A stretch of DNA of 64,000 nucleotides from Acidimicrobiaceae bacterium (GCA_016845585.1 JAERSO010000129.1:1-64000), one strand, 5' to 3'; shown: positions 26,189 through 35,276, counted from the first letter of the stretch. The notes: generated from the sequence alone by a model not told the origin. Numbers and translations are program-made.

Positions 26189-26906
26189 ATGGAAGCATCA
26201 CTCGAACCACTGCCGGAGGACTGGGACCGGGTGATCGCGGTCGTGGCCCATCCCGATGATCTGGAATACGGGGCGGCGGCAGCCGTTTCTCGCTGGGCGG
26301 GGCAGGGCGAGGACATCCGGTACGTCCTGGCGACCCGAGGCGAGGCCGGGATCGACTCCATGCCTCCCGAGCAGGCCGGGCCGCTTCGAACGCAGGAGCA
26401 GGAGGCGAGCGCTGCCGTCGTCGATGTGAGCGACGGTCGAGTTCCTCGACCATCCGGACGGACTCGTGATCAACGGGGTCGACCTTCGGCGGGACCTGGC
26501 CGCGGCGATTCGTCGGCACCGGCCCGATGTGGTCATCGCGTCGAACTACCGGCAGCGATGGGGCGACACCGGTCCATGGAACCACGTCGACCATCGCGAA
26601 CTCGGAGCAGCGTTGCCCGACGCTGTCCGAGACGCGGCGAACCGATGGCTGTTCACCGACCAAGGCGAACCATGGAACGGCGTCAAGTGGATCGCCTACG
26701 GGTCGTCGACCGCGCCGACGCATGCGGTCGACGTGACCGACACCTTCGACCGCGGCGTCGCATCACTCGAATGCCACCGCACCTACCTCGATGCACTCGG
26801 CGACCCTGACTTCGATCCGGACGCCTTCCTCCGCGGTGCGGCATCATCGGCGGGACCGCTGCTCGGCGTGGATCTGGCCGTGGCCTTCGAGCTCGTTCCG
26901 GCCTGA
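26189..26906 (+). pseudogene. PIG-L/LmbE-family deacetylase, frameshifted
   Basis: The N-terminal half from the ATG at 26189 reads RVIAVVAHPDDLEYGAAAAV with the zinc motif AHPDD, to about TQEQEASAAVVDV. The rest lies in another frame: ATVEFLDHPDGLVINGVDLR, then RHRPDVVIASNY, then NHVDHRELGAA (zinc His), to the TGA at 26904-26906. Dropping one base around 26428-26432 restores a protein of about 238 residues. Family members are zinc-dependent N-acetyl (hydrolytic) deacetylases, such as the mycothiol enzyme MshB and its paralogue Mca; which substrate applies here is unknown. The neighbouring divergent MFS gene is also frameshifted. Confidence 0.7.
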
Positions 26907-26916
26907 TCAGACGCTG

Positions 26917-26951
26917 GGAGCTGTCACTCGTGGAGTCACAGCTCCTACAAT
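26917..26951 (+). promoter_or_regulatory. MerR-type dyad and leaderless promoter of the men operon
   Basis: The -10 TACAAT (26946-26951) is 6 nt before the GTG start. A 29-bp dyad (26917-26945) centred on 26931 pairs GGAGCTGT with ACAGCTCC and ACTC with GAGT, with a single mismatch. A -35-like CTGTCA at 26921-26926 gives a 19-bp spacer. Long spacer plus spacer-centred dyad is the hallmark of MerR-activated promoters. Confidence 0.75.
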
Positions 26952-26957
26952 GCGGTC

Positions 26958-28955
26958 GTGGAGCACTTTCGTGTCGAGGAACTCTCGGAGGCCGCAGGAG
27001 TCGCGGTCGACACCATCCGCTACTACCAGCGACAGCAGTTGCTGGCCGCGCCGCGGCGTGAGGGTCGACGAGCAATCTATGACACGTCGCATCTCGACCG
27101 ACTGAGTGAGATCCGGCGTCTCGCCGACGAGGGTTTCAGCCTCACCCAGATCCGCAGCCTGTCAACCGATGATGCGTCCGGGTTGCTGGCTGACCTCGCC
27201 GAACAGAACGCCGCCGACCCTGAATTGGACAAGGCCGAATTGGCGCGTCGGGCCGACGTCCCGGAGTTCATCGTCGATGTGGTCGTCAGCGCCGGGCTGA
27301 TCGCGCCTTCCGGCGAGGTCGGTGACGAACGATTCCCGGCCGACGCCGTCGACATGCTCGCGGCCGCCAAGACGCTCGTGAACGCCGGCGTCTCGATGGA
27401 GGAGCTCACCGCGCTGGCCCTTCGCCACGCCACCCACATCGAGGACGTCGTCGACGACGCCATTGGGGTGTTCAAGCGCCAGAGCGATCGAAGCGGTGGC
27501 GATCGCGATGAGTTGATCGAGCTCATGCACCGGCTCGTGCCCGTGGCGTCGTCCCTGGTCGGCCAGCACTTCGAGCGCACCTTGCGCACCCGGGCCCTCG
27601 CCCGACTCGGCGACGAGACGCCGGAGGACGACGGCGGTATCGTCGTGTTCTCCCGACGGTTGACCGAGCGCATCGATCCGGTTGCGGTGTTCATGACCGC
27701 CACCGACGGACACCGCGCGTTGTGGATTCGGCCCGAACTCGGGTCTGCCATCGTCGGCATCGGCGCCGTGGACACGATCGAGCCCTACGGCGACACGCGG
27801 TTCTCCGCCGCGTCGGCGGCTCGTGCCGCGCTGGCGGCCAGGGTCCGGCGTCATGGCCCCGCCGATGCCCCGGCCCCGGTCCTGCTCGGCGGCTTCTCGT
27901 TCGCCACCGGTTCGACCACCCACACGCCCGACTGGGCCGGCTTCCCCGACGCCCGATGGGTGCTGCCGGAGTTGACATTCGTCGACCGCGCCGACGGTTC
28001 GTGGTTGATCGCCTCCGCTCGGCTCGCCCCCGGCGACGACGAGTCCGCGGTGCTCGAGTCGCTCGAGGCTCGCGTCGACGCGCTCGCATCCGCCACCGTA
28101 CCCGCCGTGCTCGACCCGTCCGATGTGGCCCGCGGCGAACCCACCGCCGACGATCAGGACTATGTCGATCTCGTGGCCGCGGCGGTCCGTGACATCCGCG
28201 CGAGCGACATGGGCAAGGTGGTGTGTGCCCGCGTGCAGGAACGCGGGCCGATCGACATCGGGGTCACGCTCCAGCGACTCGTACCCCGGTACCCGACCTG
28301 CGCGGTGTTCGCGTTCGGGGTCGGCGAACGCACCTTCCTCGGCGCCAGTCCCGAACAACTGGTGCTGCTGGATGGTCGGGAAGTCCAGACCGTCGCTCTC
28401 GCCGGCACCACCGCCCGCGGATGGGATGAGACCACCGATGAAGCGCTTGCTGCCGAGATGATGGGCTCGGCGAAAGTCCGTGAGGAGCACCAGTTCGTCG
28501 TCGACGACATCACCGAGCGTCTCGCCACGCTCGGCCTGGTGGGGCGCACACCCGAGGAACCGGAAGTGCTGCGGCTCGCACGGGTGCAGCATCTGCGCAC
28601 CCCGATCACCGCTCGCGTGGAACGTCGCCGCGGTGGGGTGAGCGACATGGACGTGCTGCGGGTGGCGAGCGTGTTGCACCCGACGCCGGCGGTCGCCGGC
28701 ACACCCACTCAGGATGCCCTCGACTGGCTCCGCGACACGGAGGAACTCGACAGGGGCTGGTACGCGGCGCCCGTCGGTTGGTGTGACCTCGACGGCAACG
28801 GTGAGCTGCGGGTGGCGCTTCGCTCGGCGCTCGTCGATCCCGACCGGGTGCAGCTCATCGCCGGGGCCGGCATCGTCGCCGACTCGGTGCCCGAGGATGA
28901 GTTGGCCGAAACTGCGGTGAAGCTCCGGGCATTGCTCGACGTGATGGAGGTGTGA
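26958..28955 (+). CDS. menF: MerR regulator-isochorismate synthase fusion (MenF-type)
   Basis: 665 residues in one uninterrupted frame. Residues 4-75 are a MerR winged helix (VEELSEAAGVAVDTIRYYQR, then DEGFSLTQIRSL). Residues about 90-170 look like a second, degenerate MerR-like helical module. From about 220 a complete chorismate-binding enzyme follows: Lys420 in DMGKVVCAR, LAGT at 481-484, Glu510 in REEHQFVVDDI, HPTPAVAGTP at 574-583, and GAGIVADSVPEDELAET near the end. The enzyme isomerises chorismate to isochorismate, the first menaquinone step. menD follows after 1 nt. A MerR-type dyad in its own promoter suggests self-regulation. Ordinary MenF is about 430-450 residues with no DNA-binding head. 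Confidence 0.87.
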   Translation: MEHFRVEELSEAAGVAVDTIRYYQRQQLLAAPRREGRRAIYDTSHLDRLSEIRRLADEGFSLTQIRSLSTDDASGLLADLAEQNAADPELDKAELARRADVPEFIVDVVVSAGLIAPSGEVGDERFPADAVDMLAAAKTLVNAGVSMEELTALALRHATHIEDVVDDAIGVFKRQSDRSGGDRDELIELMHRLVPVASSLVGQHFERTLRTRALARLGDETPEDDGGIVVFSRRLTERIDPVAVFMTATDGHRALWIRPELGSAIVGIGAVDTIEPYGDTRFSAASAARAALAARVRRHGPADAPAPVLLGGFSFATGSTTHTPDWAGFPDARWVLPELTFVDRADGSWLIASARLAPGDDESAVLESLEARVDALASATVPAVLDPSDVARGEPTADDQDYVDLVAAAVRDIRASDMGKVVCARVQERGPIDIGVTLQRLVPRYPTCAVFAFGVGERTFLGASPEQLVLLDGREVQTVALAGTTARGWDETTDEALAAEMMGSAKVREEHQFVVDDITERLATLGLVGRTPEEPEVLRLARVQHLRTPITARVERRRGGVSDMDVLRVASVLHPTPAVAGTPTQDALDWLRDTEELDRGWYAAPVGWCDLDGNGELRVALRSALVDPDRVQLIAGAGIVADSVPEDELAETAVKLRALLDVMEV

Positions 28956-28956
28956 C

Positions 28957-30687
28957 GTGACCGATCCCGTGTACGACCCGATTGCCGCGTTCGCCGCGAC
29001 TCTGGCGGGTCACGGCGTCACCGACATCGTCATCAGCCCGGGCTCCCGGTCCACACCGCTGAGCATCGCATTCCACGCACGCCCCGACCTGCGGACGACG
29101 ATCCACCTGGACGAACGTTCGGCGGGGTTCTTCGCACTCGGCCAGGCCCGGGCAACGGGACGGCCGTCCGTGCTCATCTGCACCTCCGGGACGGCGGCGG
29201 CCAACTATCTCCCGGCCATGGTCGAAGCGAATCACGCGGGATTGCCACTGATCGTCTGCACGGCCGACCGTCCGCCGGAACTACGGGGATGGGGTGCCGG
29301 CCAGACGATCGATCAGGTCGGCATCTACGGCACCAACACCCGCTGGTTCGCCGACCTGCCCGTTCCGTCGGACTGGACCGAAGCGGCGGCGTCGATGGCG
29401 GCCATGCGTGCGATGGCCCTGGCAACCGGACCTCGCCGCGGTCCCGTCCATCTCAACTGGCCTCTGCGCGAGCCGCTCGAACCCGTGGGGGCCGTGCCCG
29501 TGCCCGAGCCGATCGTGCCTCGCCGCGACAGCCACGCCAACTTCCAGCTCGCCGAGGATCCGCTCGGCGATCTCACCGAACTGGAGAAGGGCGTCATCAT
29601 CGTCGGGCCGGACGTCGCCCCCGGCATCGACGCACAGCACCAGGTCTCCGACTGGATCCTCCGCTTCGCCGAATCGGTCGCCTGGCCCATCTTCGCCGAG
29701 CCCATCTCGCAGCTTCGCCGTGGTCACCATCACGGCGAGGAATACGTGATGAACGCGGCCGACCATCTGTGCAAGCACGTCACGGTCGACTCCTTGCGCC
29801 CCGACGTCGTCGTCCGTCTCGGCGCCAGTCCCACGACGAAGCCGGTGCGCCGATGGCTCGAACGGGTCAAGCCCGAACACGTCGTACTGATCGACCAGGA
29901 ACAGCGTTGGCACGACGCGTCGTTCACGGCGACCGAACACCACACGGTGTCGCCGGTCACCGCCCTCGGCCGCGCCCGCCGGCTCGGCAGTGGGGTACGC
30001 AATCGCAGCGAGTGGCTCGATGCATGGTGGGACCTCGACGACATCGCCTCGAAGACCGTCGACCGGCTCATCGCCGACGGCCCGCGGCTCAGTGCTCGGG
30101 TGACGCGGGAGTTCGTCGATGCACTCCCTGACGAGGCGGTGGTCATGACCTCGAACTCGATGCCGGTACGAGATCTCGACAGCTTCCTCGCCAATGGCGG
30201 ACCGAACACGACCTTCGTGGGCAACCGCGGCGCCAGCGGCATCGACGGGATCGTCTCCACCGGTCTCGGCCTCGCCGCCTCCCAGGACGGGCCGGTCGTG
30301 GTCTACACCGGCGATCTCGCTCTGCTGCACGATCTGACCGGGCTGGCATCGGCCGTGCGTCTCGGACTTCATCTCACCATCGTGTGCATCGACAACGACG
30401 GTGGTGGGATCTTCTCCATGCTGCCGATCGCCCAGGGTGACCGCGGCGTGGACTTCGAGACGCTGTTCCGCACGCCGCACGGTGTCGATCTCGCGGGGCT
30501 CGACGGCTTCGCAGGCATTCGCGCCACGACCCTCGGCGAGCACGACTCGGTCAGGGACGCAGTCAGCGCGGCGATCTCCGTCGTCGAACCCGGTGTGGAT
30601 CTGCTGATCGTGCCGGTCGACCGCGACGCCGACGTCGCCCAACGGCGCAGCATCGCCGAGGCAGTCGGCGAGGCACTCGCTCGATGA
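28957..30687 (+). CDS. menD: SEPHCHC synthase (2-succinyl-5-enolpyruvyl-6-hydroxy-3-cyclohexene-1-carboxylate synthase)
   Basis: 576 residues, full length for MenD. The N-terminal thiamine diphosphate (PYR) domain shows VISPGSRSTPLSIAFH, HLDERSAGFFALG (ThDP Glu) and ICTSGTAAANYLPAMVEA, then CTADRPPELRG. The C-terminal PP domain has GNRGASGIDGIVSTGLG, TGDLALLHD and the metal-binding CIDNDGGGIF. It condenses isochorismate with 2-oxoglutarate, releasing CO2. The GTG start follows the menF stop by 1 nt, and the stop overlaps the menH ATG, so the order menF-menD-menH-menC is one transcription unit. Confidence 0.95.
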   Translation: MTDPVYDPIAAFAATLAGHGVTDIVISPGSRSTPLSIAFHARPDLRTTIHLDERSAGFFALGQARATGRPSVLICTSGTAAANYLPAMVEANHAGLPLIVCTADRPPELRGWGAGQTIDQVGIYGTNTRWFADLPVPSDWTEAAASMAAMRAMALATGPRRGPVHLNWPLREPLEPVGAVPVPEPIVPRRDSHANFQLAEDPLGDLTELEKGVIIVGPDVAPGIDAQHQVSDWILRFAESVAWPIFAEPISQLRRGHHHGEEYVMNAADHLCKHVTVDSLRPDVVVRLGASPTTKPVRRWLERVKPEHVVLIDQEQRWHDASFTATEHHTVSPVTALGRARRLGSGVRNRSEWLDAWWDLDDIASKTVDRLIADGPRLSARVTREFVDALPDEAVVMTSNSMPVRDLDSFLANGGPNTTFVGNRGASGIDGIVSTGLGLAASQDGPVVVYTGDLALLHDLTGLASAVRLGLHLTIVCIDNDGGGIFSMLPIAQGDRGVDFETLFRTPHGVDLAGLDGFAGIRATTLGEHDSVRDAVSAAISVVEPGVDLLIVPVDRDADVAQRRSIAEAVGEALAR

Positions 30688-31442
30688 GCTCGACGGTCGT
30701 GGTGCTGCACGGATTCACGGGATGTGGCGCGGCCATGGACCCGCTGACACAGCGCTTGCGGGCCGGGCTCGATGACACAACCGTCCTGGCCCCCGATCTG
30801 GCCGGTCATGGCCTCGGGCCGGCGTCGATCGACCCGGCCGACTACACCATCGTGGCCATGGCCTCGGCCGTCGGCACGCTCGTGGACGGCCCCTTCCATC
30901 TCGTCGGCTATTCGATGGGTGGTCGCGTGGCGCTGACGTTGGCCTGTCGGCGCCCCGATCGGGTGGCGAGCCTGTCCCTGATCGGTGCATCGGCGGGCCT
31001 GGAGCGCGACGACGAGCGGGCTGCACGACTCGCGTCCGACGCCGCGCTCGCCGCCGCGCTCGAAGCAGACCCGGAGGCGTTCATCGACCGCTGGATGCAC
31101 AACCCGCTGTTCGCCACCCAGCAGCGGCTGGGCGCCGAAGCCTGGGCCGCCTCGCGCTCCCAGCGACTCGCCAACGACCCCGCCGGGATGGCGCTCAGTC
31201 TCCGAATGGGGAGCACCGGCCGCATGACGCCACTGCATGTCGAACTCGCGGCGTGCCGGTTGCCGGTCGGTCTGATCGTCGGTGCGCTCGACGCGAAGTT
31301 CCAGGGGATCGCCGCCGACATGGCCGCGGCTCTGCCCTCGGCCGACGTCATCACCATCGAGAACGCGGGACACGCCGCTCACATCGAGGAGCCCGATGCC
31401 GCCGCGGCGGGGGTCTTGGCCACGATCGGTCGTGGCCGTTGA
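30684..31442 (+). CDS. menH: SHCHC synthase (alpha/beta hydrolase)
   Basis: 252 residues. The oxyanion loop VLHGFTGCGAAM, the nucleophile elbow VGYSMGGR (Ser77), the acid in GALDAKF and the His in NAGHAAHIEEP make a Ser-Asp-His triad. The overall pattern fits MenH, which removes pyruvate from SEPHCHC to give SHCHC. The assignment is firm because of its place between menD and menC; sequence alone would only say alpha/beta hydrolase. ATGA overlap with menD upstream and TTGA overlap with menC downstream. Confidence 0.9.
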   Translation: MSSTVVVLHGFTGCGAAMDPLTQRLRAGLDDTTVLAPDLAGHGLGPASIDPADYTIVAMASAVGTLVDGPFHLVGYSMGGRVALTLACRRPDRVASLSLIGASAGLERDDERAARLASDAALAAALEADPEAFIDRWMHNPLFATQQRLGAEAWAASRSQRLANDPAGMALSLRMGSTGRMTPLHVELAACRLPVGLIVGALDAKFQGIAADMAAALPSADVITIENAGHAAHIEEPDAAAAGVLATIGRGR

Positions 31443-32467
31443 GGTTCAGCGTCACCCCGTTCGATCTGGCGCTGGTGGTGCCCTTCACCACAGCGCACGC
31501 CACGGTGTCGAGTCGCTCCGGCATGCTCGTCACCGTCATCGACGGCGGGCACGTCGGACACGGCGAGGTGTCGCCGATGCCGGGGTGGTCGCCGATCGAC
31601 ACGGATCGAGCGGGAGCGCTGTTGTTGAGTTCGATCACCGCGGTGGACGCAGGTCGTGACTTCGACGACGTCCTCGACGACCTCGAGGATGCCCCCGAGG
31701 TCCGTGCCGGCCTGGCGGGTGCCGTCGCGGACTTCGCGGCACGCCGACGGGGCCTGTCGCTGGCTCAGTTCCTCGACCCGGACGCGCTGACGTCTGTGGC
31801 CGTGAATGCCGTTGTCGGATCCGGAGCGCCCGTGCAGAGCGCGGCGACGGCACGCGAGGCGGTCGGCCGCGGCTTCGCCACCATCAAGATGAAGGTGGGG
31901 GTCGAGTCGCCGGAGATCGACATCCGTCGTGTGGCCGAGGTGCGTGAAGCGATCGGTCCCGGGGTAGAACTCCGGCTCGACGCCAATGGCGGCTGGTCGG
32001 CGCGCGATGCCCAACGGGTACTCGATGCCGTTGCCCTCTACGACATCTCGTTCTGCGAGGAGCCGGTCTCCGGTATCGATGCGATAGCGGCGCTCGGAGC
32101 ATCCAGCCCCATCCCGCTGGCCGTCGACGAGTCGGCTCGTACCGTTGACGATGTGGCGCGAGCGCTGGGTACCGGCGCGATCGACGTCGTGGTCATCAAA
32201 CCACAGGCGATCGGCGGGCCGGACCTGGCGATGCGGGCCGTCCGACTCGCCCTCGAGTTCGGCGCCACGCCGGTGGTCACGACCATGATCGACAGCGGGG
32301 TCGGGGTGCGCCACGCGCTCCACGTGGCGGCAGCGGCCGGGCTGCCGCTGGCGCATGGGCTGGCGACGGCAGCCATGCTCGCCGAGGACCTCGCTGAGCC
32401 GCTGCGAATCATCGACGGGGTGATCACACTCGGGACCGAATCGGGTCTCGGTGTGACCCTGCCCTGA
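31439..32467 (+). CDS. menC: o-Succinylbenzoate synthase (enolase superfamily)
   Basis: 342 residues from a TTG at 31439 that overlaps the menH stop (TTGA); no ATG or GTG fits before the first conserved strand (RFSVTPFDLALVVPF). Enolase-superfamily residues are visible: the KxK in TIKMKVG, metal ligands in LRLDANGGW, CEEPVSG and AVDESART, and the second catalytic Lys in VVIKPQAIGG. It dehydrates SHCHC to o-succinylbenzoate. menE, menB and menA are not in the window. The rare TTG start may lower its expression relative to menD. Confidence 0.92.
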   Translation: MRFSVTPFDLALVVPFTTAHATVSSRSGMLVTVIDGGHVGHGEVSPMPGWSPIDTDRAGALLLSSITAVDAGRDFDDVLDDLEDAPEVRAGLAGAVADFAARRRGLSLAQFLDPDALTSVAVNAVVGSGAPVQSAATAREAVGRGFATIKMKVGVESPEIDIRRVAEVREAIGPGVELRLDANGGWSARDAQRVLDAVALYDISFCEEPVSGIDAIAALGASSPIPLAVDESARTVDDVARALGTGAIDVVVIKPQAIGGPDLAMRAVRLALEFGATPVVTTMIDSGVGVRHALHVAAAAGLPLAHGLATAAMLAEDLAEPLRIIDGVITLGTESGLGVTLP

Positions 32468-32481
32468 GTGCTGGGTACCCT
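32453..32481 (+). promoter_or_regulatory. Leaderless promoter of the histidine phosphatase gene
   Basis: GTGACC at 32453, a 17-nt spacer, TACCCT at 32476-32481, then 6 nt to the GTG at 32488. The -35 lies inside the end of menC, so the next gene can be transcribed on its own. Confidence 0.5.
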
Positions 32482-32487
32482 CCCGCC

Positions 32488-33096
32488 GTGGATCTCTACA
32501 TCATTCGTCATGGTCGTCCCGTCCGTCAGGTCGTCGGAGAGGGTGAAGGAGGCGCCGATCCGGACCTCTCCGAGATCGGTGTGCGCCAGGCGGAGCGAGT
32601 GGCCGAGTTCCTCCGACACGAGGGGATCGATCACATCGTCGCCTCGACGATGCGACGTGCCCACCAGACGGCGCAGCCGCTCGTCGACGTGCTCGGCATG
32701 GAGCCGGAGCTCCTGGAGGATCTGATCGAGAGCGACCATCGGTCCAAGGCGTACGTGCCCTCGGAGGAGATGTCGCCCGATGATCCCGAGACCGCCCACT
32801 ACTTCCACGGGAATCTCCACGAGATCGTGTTCAGTGATGGCTATGACGCGTTCGAGGAACGAGTCCGTCGTGGGTTTCAGCACATCATCGACACGAACCG
32901 GTCGAAGAGGGTCGCGGTGTTCTGCCACGGCATGGTCACTGCGGTGTTCGTCAAGACGATCATCGGCCTCGACGACGTGTTCTCGATCTCGGTCGACTAC
33001 TGCGGCGTCACCCGGGTGCAGGCGAGCAGCGGCGGCCATCGCACCGTGCGCTCGGTGAACGAGACCCACCATGTCCGCGATCTGATCGAGTGGTGA
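32488..33096 (+). CDS. Histidine phosphatase superfamily protein (first copy)
   Basis: 202 residues. The phosphohistidine motif IIRHGRP is at the start, MRRAHQTAQPL carries the second Arg, and CHGMVTAV carries the second catalytic His. Broad-specificity phosphatase or phosphoglycerate mutase-like; the substrate is not readable. A second paralogue lies at 43072. It sits behind the men operon but has its own apparent leaderless promoter, so a role in menaquinone synthesis is not implied. The GTG start is 20 nt after menC. Confidence 0.85.
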   Translation: MDLYIIRHGRPVRQVVGEGEGGADPDLSEIGVRQAERVAEFLRHEGIDHIVASTMRRAHQTAQPLVDVLGMEPELLEDLIESDHRSKAYVPSEEMSPDDPETAHYFHGNLHEIVFSDGYDAFEERVRRGFQHIIDTNRSKRVAVFCHGMVTAVFVKTIIGLDDVFSISVDYCGVTRVQASSGGHRTVRSVNETHHVRDLIEW

Positions 33097-33100
33097 TCAG

Positions 33101-33934
33101 ATGAGTCTCACACTGGTCGTCATGGCTGCCGGGCTGGGTTCGCGCTTCGGTGGCATCAAGCAGCTGGCGGAGATCGGCCCGAACGGCGAAGCGTTCCTCG
33201 ATTTCGCCATCACCGATGCGGTGGACGCAGGTGCCGACAAGGTCGTCCTGATCGTCCGATCCGACATCGAAGCGGACGTGCAGCGGCACCTCGATGGTCG
33301 CCACGACGAGGTCGACATCGCCTTCGTGATGCAGGACACCCATGGTCCGAGCCGCCAGAAGCCGTGGGGTACCGGTCACGCCGTTCTCACCGCCGCCCCC
33401 GAGGTCGACGACACGTTCATCGTGATCAACGCCGACGACTACTACGGGCGATCGACCTATGCCGCGTTGGCAGTGGCCGCCGTCGACCTCCCCGATGATC
33501 GCTGCCTCCTCGCCGGCTTCCGTCTCGATCAAACGCTGCCTGACGTGGGTGAGGTCAGCCGGGGGATCTGTCGCGTCGAGGGAACCGAGATGGTGTCGCT
33601 CGTCGAGACACACGGCATCGGCCGTCGCGCCGACGGCTTGATCACGGCCGCCGATCCGGCCGGGTCGCTGGCCGACGACACGGTCGCCTCGATGAACTGT
33701 TGGGTCTTCCCCAATCGACTCTTCGGTGATCTCGAGCGGGGTTTTGCCGAGTTCCTCGCCGAACACGGTGACCAGGAGAAGAGCGAGTATCTGCTCCCGA
33801 GCGTGGTGCACGAGCTGATGGCATCAGGGGAGATGACCGTCGGTGTCGTGCCGACGTCAGAACCGTGGGTGGGCGTCACCAACCCGGGCGACCTCGAGGT
33901 CGCCCGGATGCGTATCGCCGAGGTGCGCGACTAG
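33101..33934 (+). CDS. Sugar-phosphate nucleotidyltransferase family protein
   Basis: 277 residues. The nucleotide-binding loop MAAGLGSRFGGIKQL at the N-terminus and INADDYYG (metal-binding Asp pair) mark a Rossmann-like NTP transferase. Relatives join NTP to a sugar or polyol phosphate, or act on nucleoside-diphosphate sugars. MQDTHGPSRQKPWGTGHAV is the sugar-side loop. It follows the phosphatase gene by 4 nt, which suggests the two are co-expressed. No pathway can be assigned. Its stop overlaps the convergent HxlR gene. Confidence 0.8.
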   Translation: MSLTLVVMAAGLGSRFGGIKQLAEIGPNGEAFLDFAITDAVDAGADKVVLIVRSDIEADVQRHLDGRHDEVDIAFVMQDTHGPSRQKPWGTGHAVLTAAPEVDDTFIVINADDYYGRSTYAALAVAAVDLPDDRCLLAGFRLDQTLPDVGEVSRGICRVEGTEMVSLVETHGIGRRADGLITAADPAGSLADDTVASMNCWVFPNRLFGDLERGFAEFLAEHGDQEKSEYLLPSVVHELMASGEMTVGVVPTSEPWVGVTNPGDLEVARMRIAEVRD

Positions 33935-34620
33935 CTGTTGTTCGCTCGGAGGTAGTCACCCAGGATCGCAGCGGCTTCGGGGTCGCCGGTGACCGTGACC
34001 TCGCCGTTGGCGACCGCGTCGTTGTAGGTCAGGGCGCCGCCCAGCACTGTTGCCAGCGTCGGGCTCGTGCACGAGATCGTGGCGTCAGCCTCGACACACT
34101 CCACGGCTCTCAACATCCCTGGTCCGATCTCCACGCCCACACACGCCTCATCGACGCTGAGCCGGACCGTGACGCTTCGGGGGACATCGAGCAGCGAGAA
34201 CCGGTGCCGTCTTCCGAGATCGGCCACCGCGTACGCGAGCATCGGGTCGCTGATCTCGGAGTCCATGATGATCGGGATCCCGAATTCGTAGAGGGCACCG
34301 ATCACGCCACCGATGCGTTGGCCGGATTCGGTGAGGACGAGGCGGCGTTTGGGTTCGTCGAGTTCGGCGAGGAGGCCGTGGGCTGTCAGCGTCGCGATCC
34401 GATCGGTCAGCTCGTCATCGGTCAGGCCGGGGTTGCGTTCGCTGAGCAGCTCACGACGCTGGGGCCCGGACCACAACAGGTCGCGAAGCAGGAGGATCGT
34501 CCACGGCTCTCCGAGGACGTCGAGCGACACCGCCACCGGACAGAACTGATCGTACGGGGGGACCAACTGCCCCTCGGTCGCTGTGGGTAGTGGTGTTGGT
34601 GTTCCTGCACGTTCCGCCAT
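33931..34620 (-). CDS. HxlR-family regulator with SCP2-like domain (second copy)
   Basis: 229 residues. The winged helix (FCPVAVSLDVLGEPWTILLL, RDLLWSGPQRRELL, TDRIATLTAHGLLAEL) is followed by a C-terminal sterol-carrier-like module ending in GEVTVTGDPEAAAILGDYLR. A 25-residue Pro/Thr-rich extension precedes the HTH, so the true start may be later. It has the same architecture as the regulator at 8513. The target is unknown; it is convergent with the nucleotidyltransferase gene and lies downstream of a DUF427 gene on the same strand. Confidence 0.8.
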   Translation of the reverse strand: MAERAGTPTPLPTATEGQLVPPYDQFCPVAVSLDVLGEPWTILLLRDLLWSGPQRRELLSERNPGLTDDELTDRIATLTAHGLLAELDEPKRRLVLTESGQRIGGVIGALYEFGIPIIMDSEISDPMLAYAVADLGRRHRFSLLDVPRSVTVRLSVDEACVGVEIGPGMLRAVECVEADATISCTSPTLATVLGGALTYNDAVANGEVTVTGDPEAAAILGDYLRANNS

Positions 34621-34640
34621 ACCGCCATCTCATCACGTTT

Positions 34641-35276
34641 TCAGCTGAACGGGGTGACCGGTTGCGACACAGGGTCGCCATCGATCGTGAGATCGACCTT
34701 CTCGTTGTAGAAGCACATGAGGCCCTTGACCGGCGCCGACTCTCGGAAGGGCTCGTCGTAGCCCCACACCAGATCCTCGTAGAGCTCACCGTCGACGGCC
34801 ACGCTCCAGTACCGGGCGAAGCCCTTGTAGGGGCAACCGGTGCTCGTGGCGGTCGGTTGGAGCAGCTCCGTCCGAACGTCGTCCAGGGGCAGGTAGTAGC
34901 GCGCTGGGAGCCCGGTCTCGAAGAGGATCGTGGGTCGGGTCGAGTCGGCCAGAACGGTGCCATCGAGAGACACCACCACATGGCGCGAGGATGCCAAGCA
35001 GTCGATGCGCGTGAACGGGCTGCGCGGATGGATGAAGACCTCCTCGTCCTCCTCGAACCACTGATCGACCGCGTTCCAGTCCACCTTCACGTGATCCGCA
35101 AGGTTGTCGGCGGTGGTCGCGGGAAGGTTCTCGTCGACATCGGCACGGGGGAAGTACCACCATGGGTAGTACTGGTGCTCCCAGCCGAGCTTTGCCTCGG
35201 TCGAATCGATGACGACCTGCCCGTCGATCATCCCGCGAATCCACTTGCCGGTCGGCTCGATGCGGAACAGTTCCAT
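34641..35276 (-). CDS. Tandem DUF427 domain protein
   Basis: 211 residues with two DUF427 modules: one around VVIDSTEAKLGWEHQYYPWWYFPRAD-type sequence (residues 22-48), the second around VVVSLDGTVLADSTRP, ARYYLPLDDV and CPYKGFARYWSV. The family has a small beta-barrel fold and no proven function; members are common in actinomycetes and cyanobacteria. The start ATG at 35276 is 2 nt from the M20 peptidase stop, so the two genes are probably co-transcribed. The upstream extension of the open frame is a shadow of the peptidase gene. Confidence 0.85.
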   Translation of the reverse strand: MELFRIEPTGKWIRGMIDGQVVIDSTEAKLGWEHQYYPWWYFPRADVDENLPATTADNLADHVKVDWNAVDQWFEEDEEVFIHPRSPFTRIDCLASSRHVVVSLDGTVLADSTRPTILFETGLPARYYLPLDDVRTELLQPTATSTGCPYKGFARYWSVAVDGELYEDLVWGYDEPFRESAPVKGLMCFYNEKVDLTIDGDPVSQPVTPFS

